A stretch of DNA of 64,000 bases from Rhizobacter sp964253025. GTDB lineage: Bacteria; Pseudomonadota; Gammaproteobacteria; Burkholderiales; Burkholderiaceae_C. The stretch is from assembly GCF_964253025.1 (NCBI RefSeq), contig NZ_CAXUQC020000001.1, positions 372,001 to 436,000 of the forward strand, given 5' to 3'. Shown one piece after another: positions 43,455-51,583 of this stretch. A model generated the notes under the pieces. The model was not told where the DNA came from and searched no databases. It was given only the letters and a program-made list of their open reading frames with translations. A program made the translations under genes and the position numbers. The stretch's first letter is position 1, and each line of letters starts with the position of its first letter.

Positions 43455-44393
43455 ATGACTCCGTTTGCATTCGTTTTTCCCGGTCAGGGCTCCCAGGCCG
43501 TCGGCATGCTCGACGCCTGGGGCGATCACGCCGCCGTGCGCGACACGCTGGCTGAGGCCTCCCAGGCGCTCGGCGAAGACATCGGCGCCCTCATCGCCCA
43601 GGGCCCCAAGGAACAGCTGGACCTCACCACCAACACCCAGCCGGTCATGCTGACGGCAGGCGTGGCGTGCCTGAGGGCATGGCTGGCCGAGACCGGCCTG
43701 CAGCCGGCCGTGGTGGCCGGACACTCGCTCGGCGAGTACACCGCCCTGGTGGCGGCGGGCGTGCTCACCCTGGGCGACGCCTTGCCGCTGGTGCGCTTTC
43801 GCGCACAAGCCATGCAGGAAGCCGTGCCGGTGGGCGCGGGCGGCATGGCGGCCATCCTCGGCCTCGACGCTGCCGCCGTGCGCGACGGTTGCGCCGAGGC
43901 CGCGGCAGCGGTGGGCGAGGCGGTCGAAGCCGTGAACTTCAACGATCCGAAGCAGACCGTCATCGCCGGCACGCGCGCCGCGGTGGAGAAGGCCTGCGAG
44001 GTGCTGAAGGCCAAGGGCGCCAAGCGCGCCCTGCTGCTGTCTGTCTCGGCGCCGTTCCATTCGAGCCTCATGAAGCCCGCGGCCGAACGGCTCAAGGAGC
44101 GGCTGGAGGCCACGGCGTTCGCAACGCCCGCCATTCCGGTCATCAACAACATCGACGTGGCGGTTCAGACCGACGCGGCCGCGATCCGTGATGCCCTCTA
44201 CCGCCAGGCCTTCGGTCCCGTGCGCTGGGTTGAGACGATCCAGGCCGTCCGCGCGCGCGGCATCAGCCATGTGCTCGAATGCGGTCCGGGCAAGGTCCTG
44301 GCGGGCATGGTCAAGCGCATCGAGCCGGAAGCGACCGGCGCGCCGGTGTTCGATCCCGCCACACTGGCGGAAGCCAAGGGGATGCTGTCATGA
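43455..44393 (+). CDS. fabD: Malonyl-CoA:ACP transacylase
   Basis: A 312-residue enzyme that charges ACP with malonate. The start MTPFAFVFPGQGSQAVGML gives the family N-terminus. The serine nucleophile is in VVAGHSLGEYTALVA, the arginine in VRFRAQAMQ and the histidine in SAPFHSSLM. GAGGMAAILGLD is also present. The stop overlaps fabG by ATGA. Confidence 0.96.
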   Translation: MTPFAFVFPGQGSQAVGMLDAWGDHAAVRDTLAEASQALGEDIGALIAQGPKEQLDLTTNTQPVMLTAGVACLRAWLAETGLQPAVVAGHSLGEYTALVAAGVLTLGDALPLVRFRAQAMQEAVPVGAGGMAAILGLDAAAVRDGCAEAAAAVGEAVEAVNFNDPKQTVIAGTRAAVEKACEVLKAKGAKRALLLSVSAPFHSSLMKPAAERLKERLEATAFATPAIPVINNIDVAVQTDAAAIRDALYRQAFGPVRWVETIQAVRARGISHVLECGPGKVLAGMVKRIEPEATGAPVFDPATLAEAKGMLS

Positions 44394-45139
44394 GTGAAGT
44401 GTCGATGGTGGGCCAGGTGGCCCTCGTCACGGGTGCGTCCCGCGGCATCGGCCGGGCGATCGCCCTCACGCTGGCCCGCCAGGGCATGAAGGTCCTCGGC
44501 ACGGCCACCACGTCCGCCGGCGCCGACGCGATCACCCAGGGCCTCGCCGCCCACGAGGGCTCGCGCGGCCTGGTGCTGAACGTCAACGATGCCGCCGGGC
44601 TGGACGCCGCGATCGACGGCATCGTCAAGGAGTTCGGTGGCTTGCACGTCCTGGTCAACAACGCCGGCATCACGCGCGACACGCTGTCGATGCGCATGAA
44701 GGACGACGACTGGGATGCGGTGCTCGACACCAACCTGAAGGCCGTCTTCCGCGCCAGCCGCGCCGCGATCAAGCCCATGATGAAGCAGCGCTACGGCCGC
44801 ATCATCAACATCACCTCGGTGGTGGGCGCAAGCGGCAACGCCGGTCAGGCCAACTATGCGGCGGCCAAGGCCGGCGTGGCCGGCATGACCCGCTCGCTCG
44901 CCCGTGAACTGGGCAGCCGGGGCATCACGGTGAACTGCGTCGCGCCCGGTTTCATCGAGACCGACATGACCAAGGAACTCTCGGAGGCGCAGACTGCGTC
45001 CCTGCTCGGGCAGATCCCGCTGGGCCGCCTCGGCTCCGCGCAGGACATTGCCCATGCAGTGGCCTTCCTCGCCTCCCCCCATGCCGGCTACATCACCGGC
45101 AGCGAGATGCATGTCAACGGTGGCATGTACATGAATTGA
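44390..45139 (+). CDS. fabG: 3-oxoacyl-ACP reductase
   Basis: A 249-residue SDR that reduces beta-ketoacyl-ACP with NADPH. Cofactor loop VTGASRGIGRAIAL, LVNNAGITRD, the active-site Ser in NITSVVGASG and Tyr-x3-Lys in NYAAAKAGV are all in place, with YITGSEMHVNGGMYMN at the end. It is translated with fabD. A 7-bp inverted repeat downstream may end part of the transcripts before acpP. Confidence 0.95.
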   Translation: MSEVSMVGQVALVTGASRGIGRAIALTLARQGMKVLGTATTSAGADAITQGLAAHEGSRGLVLNVNDAAGLDAAIDGIVKEFGGLHVLVNNAGITRDTLSMRMKDDDWDAVLDTNLKAVFRASRAAIKPMMKQRYGRIINITSVVGASGNAGQANYAAAKAGVAGMTRSLARELGSRGITVNCVAPGFIETDMTKELSEAQTASLLGQIPLGRLGSAQDIAHAVAFLASPHAGYITGSEMHVNGGMYMN

Positions 45140-45144
45140 GGTGC

Positions 45145-45166
45145 GGCGCCGTGTGATACCGGCGCC
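45145..45166 (+). terminator. Stem-loop between fabG and acpP (weak terminator or processing site)
   Basis: GGCGCCG (45145-45151) can pair with CGGCGCC (45160-45166) around an 8-nt loop, followed only by CGTTTC and not a long T-run. It may attenuate readthrough or serve as an RNA processing site before the highly expressed acpP. Confidence 0.35.
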
Positions 45167-45236
45167 CGTTTCATCCGGTTGTCGAGCCCGACCGGCACGT
45201 CCTGGGGGTGTCTCCAAGCAGACACTCCACAAGCCG

Positions 45237-45250
45237 TAGAATCTCGGGCT
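45237..45250 (+). promoter_or_regulatory. Candidate acpP promoter -10 region
   Basis: TAGAATCTCGGGCT matches 13 of 14 bases of the string upstream of rpmF (40842-40855). TAGAAT would be the -10, giving an acpP leader of about 30 nt that includes the CTGGAGGAG ribosome binding site (45267-45275). No clear -35 was found. Confidence 0.45.
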
Positions 45251-45277
45251 GTCCAAGTAAACCCTCCTGGAGGAGTC

Positions 45278-45517
45278 ATGAGCGATATCGAAGCACGTGT
45301 GAAGAAAATCATTGCCGAACAACTCGGCGTGCCTGAAACCGATGTGACCAACGAGAAGGCCTTCGTGGCCGATCTGGGCGCTGATTCGCTCGACACCGTG
45401 GAACTGGTGATGGCCCTGGAAGACGAGTTCGGCATCGAGATCCCCGATGAAGAAGCCGAGAAGATCACGACCGTGCAGCTCGCGATCGACTACGCTGTGA
45501 AGCACCAGAAGGCCTGA
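45278..45517 (+). CDS. acpP: Acyl carrier protein
   Basis: A 79-residue acidic four-helix protein, start MSDIEARVKKIIAEQLGV. The phosphopantetheine serine is Ser37 in the GADSLDTVEL motif. A CTGGAGGAG ribosome binding site ends a few bases upstream of the ATG. It carries growing acyl chains for FabH/FabF/FabG; AcpS, which adds its arm, is encoded at 58301. A separate promoter candidate precedes it, as expected for high expression. Confidence 0.97.
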   Translation: MSDIEARVKKIIAEQLGVPETDVTNEKAFVADLGADSLDTVELVMALEDEFGIEIPDEEAEKITTVQLAIDYAVKHQKA

Positions 45518-45547
45518 CAGGCCGCGTCCCACTTTTCACTGGCAGTA

Positions 45548-46798
45548 ATGCGCATGACCCGTCGTCGCGTCGTCGTCACCGGCCTCGGTCTGATCAGCCC
45601 CGTAGGCAATACGGTGGCTGACGGCTGGGCGAACATCCTCGCTGGTCGTTCCGGCATTGACACCATCACCAAGTTCGATGCGTCGAACTTCGCATGCCGG
45701 TTCGCGGGCGAGGTGAAAGGGTTCAATGTCGAGGACTACTTCCCCGCCAAGGAAGCCCGCCACATGGACACCTTCATCCATTACGGATTGGCGGCGTCCA
45801 TCCAGGCGGTGCAGGACGCGGGTCTGCCCACGGGCGATGCCCTCAGTGAAGAGGCAGCCGAACGCATCGGCTGCATCGTGGGATCCGGGATCGGCGGCCT
45901 GCCGCTGATCGAGGAGACCCACGCAGAATTGACCGCACGCGGCCCCCGCCGCGTGTCCCCCTTCTTCGTGCCGGCGTCGATCATCAACATGATCTCCGGA
46001 CACGTGTCCATCCGCTTCGGGTTCCAGGGCCCGAACCTCGCCATCGTCACGGCCTGCACCACCGGCCTGCACTGCATTGGCGAGGCCGGCCGCCTGATCG
46101 AATACGGCGACGCCGACGTGATGATCGCCGGTGGCTCCGAAGCCACGGTGTCTCCGCTGGGCGTGGGCGGCTTTGCCGCAGCGCGCGCGCTGTCGACCCG
46201 CAACGACGACCCGAAGACGGCGTCCCGTCCGTGGGACAAGGACCGCGACGGCTTCGTGCTGGGCGAAGGTGCCGGTGTGCTGGTGCTCGAGGAATACGAG
46301 CACGCCAAGCGCCGCGGTGCCAAGATCTACTGCGAGCTGGTGGGCTTCGGCATGGGCGCCGATGCGTACCACATGACCGCCCCGAACGTGGATGGTCCGA
46401 AGCGCTCCATGAAGGCCTCGCTGCGCAACGCCGGCATCAATGCCGACCAGGTCCAGTACCTGAATGCGCACGGCACGTCCACGCCGCTTGGCGACGTGAA
46501 CGAGACGAACGCCATCAAGCTGGCCTTCGGTGATCATGCTCGCGACATGGTGATCAGTTCGACGAAGTCCATGACCGGCCACCTGCTGGGCGGCGCGGGC
46601 GGCATCGAATCCGTCTTCACCAGCCTGGCGGTGCACCACCAGATCGCCCCGCCGACGATCAACATCTTCAACCAGGATCCCGAGTGCGACCTGGACTACT
46701 GCGCCAACACCGCACGCGAGATGAAGATCGAGTACGCCGTCAAGAACAACTTCGGTTTCGGCGGCACCAACGGCACGCTGGTGTTCAAGCGCGTCTGA
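45548..46798 (+). CDS. fabF: 3-oxoacyl-ACP synthase II
   Basis: A 416-residue condensing enzyme. The nucleophile is in TACTTGLHCIGEA, with histidines in NAHGTSTPLGD and TKSMTGHLLGGAGG. The FGFGGTNGTLVF end is characteristic. It elongates acyl-ACP with malonyl-ACP. The first ATG gives MRMTRRRVVVTG; the second Met two codons later is equally possible. It follows acpP after 30 bp and closes the fab operon. Confidence 0.96.
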   Translation: MRMTRRRVVVTGLGLISPVGNTVADGWANILAGRSGIDTITKFDASNFACRFAGEVKGFNVEDYFPAKEARHMDTFIHYGLAASIQAVQDAGLPTGDALSEEAAERIGCIVGSGIGGLPLIEETHAELTARGPRRVSPFFVPASIINMISGHVSIRFGFQGPNLAIVTACTTGLHCIGEAGRLIEYGDADVMIAGGSEATVSPLGVGGFAAARALSTRNDDPKTASRPWDKDRDGFVLGEGAGVLVLEEYEHAKRRGAKIYCELVGFGMGADAYHMTAPNVDGPKRSMKASLRNAGINADQVQYLNAHGTSTPLGDVNETNAIKLAFGDHARDMVISSTKSMTGHLLGGAGGIESVFTSLAVHHQIAPPTINIFNQDPECDLDYCANTAREMKIEYAVKNNFGFGGTNGTLVFKRV

Positions 46799-46819
46799 GC
46801 GGAGACCGGCCCTCGGCCC

Positions 46820-47269
46820 ATGCATTCGCCGCCTGCCTTCCGGGTGTCCATCGTGCACTTCGGTGTGTGGCGGGCCATGTGCGCGGGCATGGGAGCGGCG
46901 GCGGTGCTGACCGCCGTGCAGTGGGCCGCCGCCATGGTGGGCCACACGGCCTGGGTCTGGGTGTGGCCTTTGGCAGTGAGTGCCGGTTGCGCGATGCTCT
47001 TGCGACGGCCCGTGCCATTTCATCTGCGCTGGGATACCCAGGACTGGTTCGTCGAACCCGGCCAGGGCGGGGCCCTTGCAGTCCCAGGGGCGCTCCAGGT
47101 GGCATTCGACCTGGGAGGCTGGATGCTCCTTCGTTTTGCCCCCGGGGAGGGCGGTCGCGCCCGTTGGCTGCCGGTCCAGCGCCGTGGGCACGAACCGGCG
47201 TGGCACGGCCTGCGCTCTACGGTATATTGCGCCCGCTCCCCCGTTGACCGCGCGGTCGCGGACCTCTGA
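46820..47269 (+). CDS. Small inner-membrane protein, YgfX-like
   Basis: A 149-residue protein with two hydrophobic helices at about residues 20-63, then a soluble C-terminal part. The order LRWDTQDWFVEP, a strand with WMLLRF, a tryptophan-proline step (ARWLPVQRR) and a final WHGLRS resembles the layout of E. coli YgfX (W-rich, LRW..W, MLRLR, WL, WRDLRR). YgfX is a membrane protein reported to affect MreB/FtsZ. The match was recognised by eye over a short protein and should be treated as tentative. The rpoE promoter candidate lies inside its 3' end. Confidence 0.55.
   Translation: MHSPPAFRVSIVHFGVWRAMCAGMGAAAVLTAVQWAAAMVGHTAWVWVWPLAVSAGCAMLLRRPVPFHLRWDTQDWFVEPGQGGALAVPGALQVAFDLGGWMLLRFAPGEGGRARWLPVQRRGHEPAWHGLRSTVYCARSPVDRAVADL
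47200..47228 (+). promoter_or_regulatory. Candidate rpoE promoter
   Basis: GTGGCA (47200-47205) and TATATT (47223-47228) are separated by 17 bp and match the sigma-70 consensus at 4/6 and 5/6 positions. Transcription would start near 47235, giving a leader of about 45 nt. The site lies inside the end of the YgfX-like gene. No sigma-E type GGAACTT/TCTGA pair was found here. Confidence 0.45.
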
Positions 47270-47279
47270 ATGCGCCTGA

Positions 47280-47888
47280 ATGACCACCCCTGACGCCGAC
47301 GCCCCCCTGATCGAACGTGTCAAACGCGGCGATGTGAAGGCGTTCGAGATGCTGGTGGTCAAGTACCAGCGCCGGATCGAGCGCCTCATCGGCCGGATGG
47401 TGCGTGACGTCGATCTGGTGCCGGACATCGCCCAGGAAACCTTCATCCGCGCCTACCGGGCCATTCCCCAGTTTCGTGGCGAAAGCGCCTTTTACACCTG
47501 GCTCTACCGCATCGCGGTGAACACGGCCAAGAAGACCCTGGTCGGCATGAAGCGGGATCCGATCGTGACGGAATCCGCGCGCGCGTCCCGGGATGACGAC
47601 GATGAAACTTCCCGCGTGGAGAACGAACTAACCGACGGCGAAACGCCTGAGGCGGTGCTCGCGAGCAAGGAAATCGCGGCAGCGGTGAACGCTGCCATCG
47701 GTGCCTTGTCCGAGGACCTTCGCCAGGCGATCACCCTGCGGGAAATCGAAGGCCTGAGCTATGAGGAAATCGCGGACCTGATGAACTGCCCGATCGGTAC
47801 CGTCCGGTCGCGCATCTTCAGGGCCCGGGAAGCCATTGCCCAGCGCTTGCGCCCCCTGCTGGATACTCGGGAAGGCGAGCGTTGGTGA
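47280..47888 (+). CDS. rpoE: RNA polymerase ECF sigma factor (sigma-E/AlgU type)
   Basis: A 202-residue ECF sigma factor. Region 2 includes LVVKYQRRIERLIGRMVRD and PDIAQETFIRAYRAIPQFRGESAFYTWLYRIAVN; region 4 has LREIEGLSYEEIADLMNCPIGTVRSRIFRARE, a helix-turn-helix. It directs transcription of envelope-stress genes and is normally held by the anti-sigma factor encoded next (mucA/rseA). The order rpoE-mucA-mucB-mucD matches the AlgU operon of pseudomonads and many betaproteobacteria. Confidence 0.95.
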   Translation: MTTPDADAPLIERVKRGDVKAFEMLVVKYQRRIERLIGRMVRDVDLVPDIAQETFIRAYRAIPQFRGESAFYTWLYRIAVNTAKKTLVGMKRDPIVTESARASRDDDDETSRVENELTDGETPEAVLASKEIAAAVNAAIGALSEDLRQAITLREIEGLSYEEIADLMNCPIGTVRSRIFRAREAIAQRLRPLLDTREGERW

Positions 47889-47945
47889 TGGGCAACGTTC
47901 GTTTCATGCTGCCTCATCGTGGTTTGATTTGTGTTGGAGAAGGCT

Positions 47946-48623
47946 ATGTCGCAACGGTCTGAGAACAAGCTGGCGCCGATGGATGATGTGTCCGCGCTTG
48001 TCGATGGCGAACTCGACGAGTCAGCCGTCGCGCGCGTGTGCGCCCAATGGCGCAGTGACGAGGCCACCCGCGAGGCGTGGCACACGTACCAGCTCATCGG
48101 CGACGTTCTTCGGTCCGAGGACCTGGCCGCCGCCGGCGCGCGGGACGCCGCCTTCCTGACGGCCCTGCGCGGCCGATTGGCCGCAGAGCCGGTGGTGCTG
48201 GCGCCGCAGTCGGCTGAGCCCGCTTCGGCTCCGGTCATCGAGCCGGCCGTTGCCAACGGCGCCACTGGCCGGCGCGCCTGGCGTCGCCCGGCCGCCATGG
48301 TGGCCGGTATCGCGGTGGTGGCCAGCGTGCTGGTCGTGACGCGCATGCCCGGCTCGCCTGCGGTGGATGTGCCGGAAGGCACCGTGCTTGCGTCCGGACC
48401 GGCCGGTCAGGCAGCGGCCCCGACGCTGGTCGCGGCAGGCACCGCAACGGCCGGCGCCACGGAGGCGATGGTCCGTGACGAGGCGCAGGTCGTGCTCGAT
48501 GGCGACCTGATCCGCGATGCCCGACTGGATGAATACCTTGCCGCCCACAAGAAGTTCGGCGGAAGTTCCGGCCCGGGCGCGCCCTCCGGCTTCCTGCGCA
48601 ACGCCGCTGCCACGGGCCGCTGA
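47946..48623 (+). CDS. rseA: Sigma-E anti-sigma factor (MucA/RseA)
   Basis: A 225-residue single-pass membrane protein. The start MSQRSENKLAPMDDVSALVDGELD is supported by GGAGAAGG 3-10 bp upstream; an in-frame GTG 15 bp further up is also possible. The cytoplasmic N-terminal ~75 residues form the RseA_N sigma-binding domain (SALVDGELDE, WRSDEATREAWHTYQLIGDVLR). One helix at about residues 98-116 (AMVAGIAVVASVLVV) precedes an Ala/Gly-rich periplasmic part. It binds sigma-E and is cleaved under envelope stress. Confidence 0.88.
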   Translation: MSQRSENKLAPMDDVSALVDGELDESAVARVCAQWRSDEATREAWHTYQLIGDVLRSEDLAAAGARDAAFLTALRGRLAAEPVVLAPQSAEPASAPVIEPAVANGATGRRAWRRPAAMVAGIAVVASVLVVTRMPGSPAVDVPEGTVLASGPAGQAAAPTLVAAGTATAGATEAMVRDEAQVVLDGDLIRDARLDEYLAAHKKFGGSSGPGAPSGFLRNAAATGR

Positions 48624-48626
48624 CCC

Positions 48627-49676
48627 ATGCTGTTGTCCACCCGGGCCCGTCTGTCCTGCCTCACGCTGCTGTGCGCGGCGGCCCTGCCGATTCCGTTCGC
48701 CCATGCCGAAGGTGCGGGGGACAAGGGCGATCCCCTTGTCGAACGGCGCGAGACGAAGACCTGGCTGCACCGCATCCAGAACGCCGCCAACAAGCGCAGC
48801 TACCAGGGTACGGTGGTCGTGAGCACCGGCGGCGCCGTCGCCAGTTCCCGCATCGCCCACTACTGCGAAGGGCCTGACCAGTTCGAGCGCATCGACTCGC
48901 TCGACGGACAGGCTCGCCACGTCGTGCGCCACAACGACCAGGTTCACACCGTGTGGCCGCAGCGGCGCGTGGCGATGGTGGAGCGCCGTGACCAGATGAG
49001 CTCCTTCCCCGGCCTGCTCCAGGCCGGTGCCGAGCGGGCGCCCGACTTCTACGACATCAAGACCGCCGGGCAGGAGCGGGTCGCGGGCCGTGAAGCCGAC
49101 GTGCTGCTGCTCAAGCCGCGGGACCACTACCGCTACGGGTACCGTCTGTGGGCCGACCAGGCCACCGGCCTCCTCCTGCGCAGCGAGGTCCTGGGCGAGC
49201 GCGGCAGCGTGCTGGAGTCGGCCGCATTCTCGGAGGTGACCATCGGTGCACGGCCTGCGGTCGATTCCCTGCTGCAACCGATCCGCAAGCTCGAGGGCTT
49301 CCGTGTGCTCCAGCCGACGGCGGTGCCGACGCAGCTCGAGGCAGAGGGCTGGAGCCTGGTTTCGAAGGTGCCGGGCTTTCAGCTCGTCAGCTGCGTGAAG
49401 CGCCCGGTGGACGGCCCCTTGCGGGAACAGGCGTCCGGCGTGGGGCCGGAGCCGCGTCAGCTCGTGCAGGCCGTGTTCTCCGACGGCATCACGTACGTGA
49501 CGGTGTTCATCGAGCCCTTCAGTGCCGACCGCCATCCGCGCCCCATGAACGCCGCGATCGGCGCCACCCAGACGCTCATGCGCCGCCAGGCAGACTGGTG
49601 GATCACCTTGATGGGTGACGTGCCCGCTCCGACGCTGCGGCTTTTCGCTGACGCGCTGGAGCGCCGCAGCAAGTAA
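48627..49676 (+). CDS. rseB: Periplasmic sigma-E regulator (MucB/RseB)
   Basis: A 349-residue protein with a signal peptide (LSCLTLLCAAALPIPFAHA). The MucB/RseB two-domain build follows: WLHRIQNAANKRSYQGTVVVSTGG and RIDSLDGQARHVVRHNDQVHTVWP in the large N-terminal domain, and PTQLEAEGWSLVSKVPGFQL in the smaller C-terminal domain. It binds RseA and senses mislocalised lipoproteins or LPS. It follows rseA after 3 bp. Confidence 0.9.
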   Translation: MLLSTRARLSCLTLLCAAALPIPFAHAEGAGDKGDPLVERRETKTWLHRIQNAANKRSYQGTVVVSTGGAVASSRIAHYCEGPDQFERIDSLDGQARHVVRHNDQVHTVWPQRRVAMVERRDQMSSFPGLLQAGAERAPDFYDIKTAGQERVAGREADVLLLKPRDHYRYGYRLWADQATGLLLRSEVLGERGSVLESAAFSEVTIGARPAVDSLLQPIRKLEGFRVLQPTAVPTQLEAEGWSLVSKVPGFQLVSCVKRPVDGPLREQASGVGPEPRQLVQAVFSDGITYVTVFIEPFSADRHPRPMNAAIGATQTLMRRQADWWITLMGDVPAPTLRLFADALERRSK

Positions 49677-49757
49677 GCTCCGGCCGTGCGTGCAGGCTGC
49701 GCGCCGGCCCGGGGCTTTGTTCGCACGGCTCGCCTTCTGGCATCACGAGGATTCTTC

Positions 49758-51200
49758 ATGGCTTCCAGCCCCTTGACCGGCCGGGCGGCATCCCGCCTGC
49801 CAATCTTCCGCCAAGCGTTGGCTTCCCTTTCAGCTGGCCTGCTCCTGGCGGCATCCACTGCTCACGCGGCCCCGCCGGTGTTGCAGGCGCAGGCCCAAGG
49901 CAAGGAGGTGCCCCAACTGGCGGACCTCGTCGACATGGTCGGTCCCGCGGTCGTCAACATCCGCACGACGGAGCGCAGTGCCGACGGCCCGCGCATGCCG
50001 TTCCGGCGCCGCGCGCCCTCGCTGCAGCAGAGCGACGAAGTGCCTCGCGGGGAAGGATCCGGTTTCATCATGAGCCCGGATGGCTACGTGATGACGAACG
50101 CGCACGTGATCGCCGGGGCGTCCGAGGTCTACGTCACCATGACGGACAAGCGCGAGTTCAAGGCCCGCATCATCGGCGCTGATGAGCGCACCGACGTGGC
50201 TGTTGTCAAGATCGACGCCACGGGCCTGCCCTGGATGCGTGTGGGCGACGTGAACCGCCTTCGGGTCGGCGAATGGGTGCTGGCCATCGGTTCGCCGTTC
50301 GGCTTCGACAACACCGTGACCGCCGGCATCGTGAGCGCCAAGCAACGCGAGACGGGTTCCGAATTGCCCTTGCTGCAGACGGACGTCGCCGTGAACCCAG
50401 GTAATTCGGGTGGCCCGCTGATCAACATGCGCGGCGAGGTCGTCGGCGTCAACTCGCAGATCTACAGCCCGGTGGGCAGCTATGTGGGCATTTCCTTCGC
50501 GATCCCGATCGATGAGGCGATCCGGGTGTCCGACCAACTCAAGGCAGGCGGTCGCGTGGTGCGGGGCTATCTCGGCATTCGTCCGGTCGAGGTGTCGCGT
50601 GAGGCGGCCGAGGAATACGGTCTCACCAAGAGCCGCAATCGCGGCGCGTTCGTGAGCCAGGTCATCGCCGGGGGGCCTGCCGACAAGGCGGGGTTGCAAC
50701 CGGGTGATATCGTGCTGGCGCTCAACGGTAAACCGGTGGACGGGCCGGTCGAACTCCGGCGGGCGCTCGGTGCCATCAAGCCTGGAACGCCTGTGGTGCT
50801 CCAGGTGAACCGCCGCGGCAAGGCGATGGAAATCAAGGCGACCCTGGCCGAGATGCCTTCCGAGGCACCGGCAGCCTCCACACCCGAGCGTGCCGAGCCG
50901 GCCGAGCCCAAGGGCTCCTCGGTCGGCAAGGCGTGGGGACTGACCGTGCAGCCGCTCAGCGATGCGGAGCGCCGGGCGACGCGGGGCGCGGGCGGCGTGA
51001 AGGTTGCGGGTGTCACCGCGGGCGCGGAGGCGGTGGGCATGCGGCCGGGCGACATCATCATCGCGGTCGGCAGCACCGATGTGACGGACTTGAAGCAGTT
51101 CGAAAATGCACTTGCACCGCTCGACAAGAACAAGCGCCTGTCCCTGACCTTCCTGCGGGGTGAGTGGGCCCAGTTCGTACAGGTGCCACCTGGCAAATGA
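49758..51200 (+). CDS. mucD: Periplasmic serine protease, DegP/MucD family
   Basis: A 480-residue HtrA protease. The start MASSPLTGRAAS gives a signal peptide ending near AASTAHA. The catalytic triad is His116 (TNAHVI), Asp146 (ERTDVAVVKID) and Ser217 in NPGNSGGPL. Two PDZ domains follow (GYLGIRPVEVSREAAEE onward, and GLTVQPLSDAERR onward). It degrades or refolds damaged envelope proteins and is part of the sigma-E regulon in many species. An in-frame Met at 49686 is less likely because it would extend the signal peptide unusually. Confidence 0.93.
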   Translation: MASSPLTGRAASRLPIFRQALASLSAGLLLAASTAHAAPPVLQAQAQGKEVPQLADLVDMVGPAVVNIRTTERSADGPRMPFRRRAPSLQQSDEVPRGEGSGFIMSPDGYVMTNAHVIAGASEVYVTMTDKREFKARIIGADERTDVAVVKIDATGLPWMRVGDVNRLRVGEWVLAIGSPFGFDNTVTAGIVSAKQRETGSELPLLQTDVAVNPGNSGGPLINMRGEVVGVNSQIYSPVGSYVGISFAIPIDEAIRVSDQLKAGGRVVRGYLGIRPVEVSREAAEEYGLTKSRNRGAFVSQVIAGGPADKAGLQPGDIVLALNGKPVDGPVELRRALGAIKPGTPVVLQVNRRGKAMEIKATLAEMPSEAPAASTPERAEPAEPKGSSVGKAWGLTVQPLSDAERRATRGAGGVKVAGVTAGAEAVGMRPGDIIIAVGSTDVTDLKQFENALAPLDKNKRLSLTFLRGEWAQFVQVPPGK

Positions 51201-51208
51201 GCTTGCCT

Positions 51209-51239
51209 TGCATGTCCTTGCCTCACGGCGGGACATGCA
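51209..51239 (+). repeat. Perfect 9-bp inverted repeat just after mucD
   Basis: TGCATGTCC (51209-51217) and GGACATGCA (51231-51239) form a perfect 9-bp stem with a 13-nt loop, 8 bp after the mucD stop. No T-run follows, so it is not a classical terminator. It may stabilise the operon mRNA end or aid termination with Rho. Confidence 0.45.
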
Positions 51240-51299
51240 CCCGACTGGATTACCCGGCTTTTGTCCGAAGCAGGCGCCAGATGCGCCGAACAAAAAAAG

Positions 51300-51500
51300 C
51301 TGTCCACAGGTCGGGCCATACGTTCCGCATGGTGGGAGTGGGCGACTGCTCACAGGTGCCTCGTGCGGCGTTATTGACGACTCTCTCCGATACAATGGGC
51401 AGCTTCTTCCGGCCTTTTACTGCCGGTGACTGCAAGGACTTTGGACCCGGCCACCTATCCCCAGGCTACCCACAAGCAATTGTGGATAAGATGTGGATGG
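51300..51500. promoter_or_regulatory. Cluster of DnaA-box-like 9-mers in the mucD-lepA spacer
   Basis: TGTGGATAA at 51481-51489 is the exact reverse complement of the DnaA consensus TTATCCACA. Four partly matching 9-mers (each 7/9) lie nearby: CTGTCCACA (51300-51308), CTATCCCCA (51455-51463), CTACCCACA (51466-51474) and TGTGGATGG (51492-51500, reverse). The stretch is flanked by short AT-rich patches. A DnaA-binding or titration site is possible; coincidence is not excluded. Confidence 0.4.
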
Positions 51501-51549
51501 ATTTAGCTGTTGGACACCTGCAACGACCCGCGATCCAGCAATGGCGCGG

Positions 51550-51577
51550 TTTTCAGCGGGGTCCTTTTGGCTACAAT
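51550..51577 (+). promoter_or_regulatory. Sigma-70-like promoter of the intergenic RNA
   Basis: TTTTCA (51550-51555) and TACAAT (51572-51577) are separated by 16 bp and match the consensus at 4/6 and 5/6 positions. The start would fall near 51584, exactly at the base of the first hairpin of the RNA candidate downstream. Confidence 0.5.
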
Positions 51578-51583
51578 GAAGCC

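Noticed and set aside
51375..51396. Promoter TTGACG with TACAAT upstream of the intergenic RNA
   Set aside because: The two boxes are only 11 bp apart, too close for sigma-70, and no alternative -35 has a suitable position.
51300..51500. DnaA-box cluster as the replication origin
   Set aside because: No dnaA, dnaN or gidA nearby, and only one perfect box, so an origin is unlikely. A regulatory or chance cluster is more plausible.
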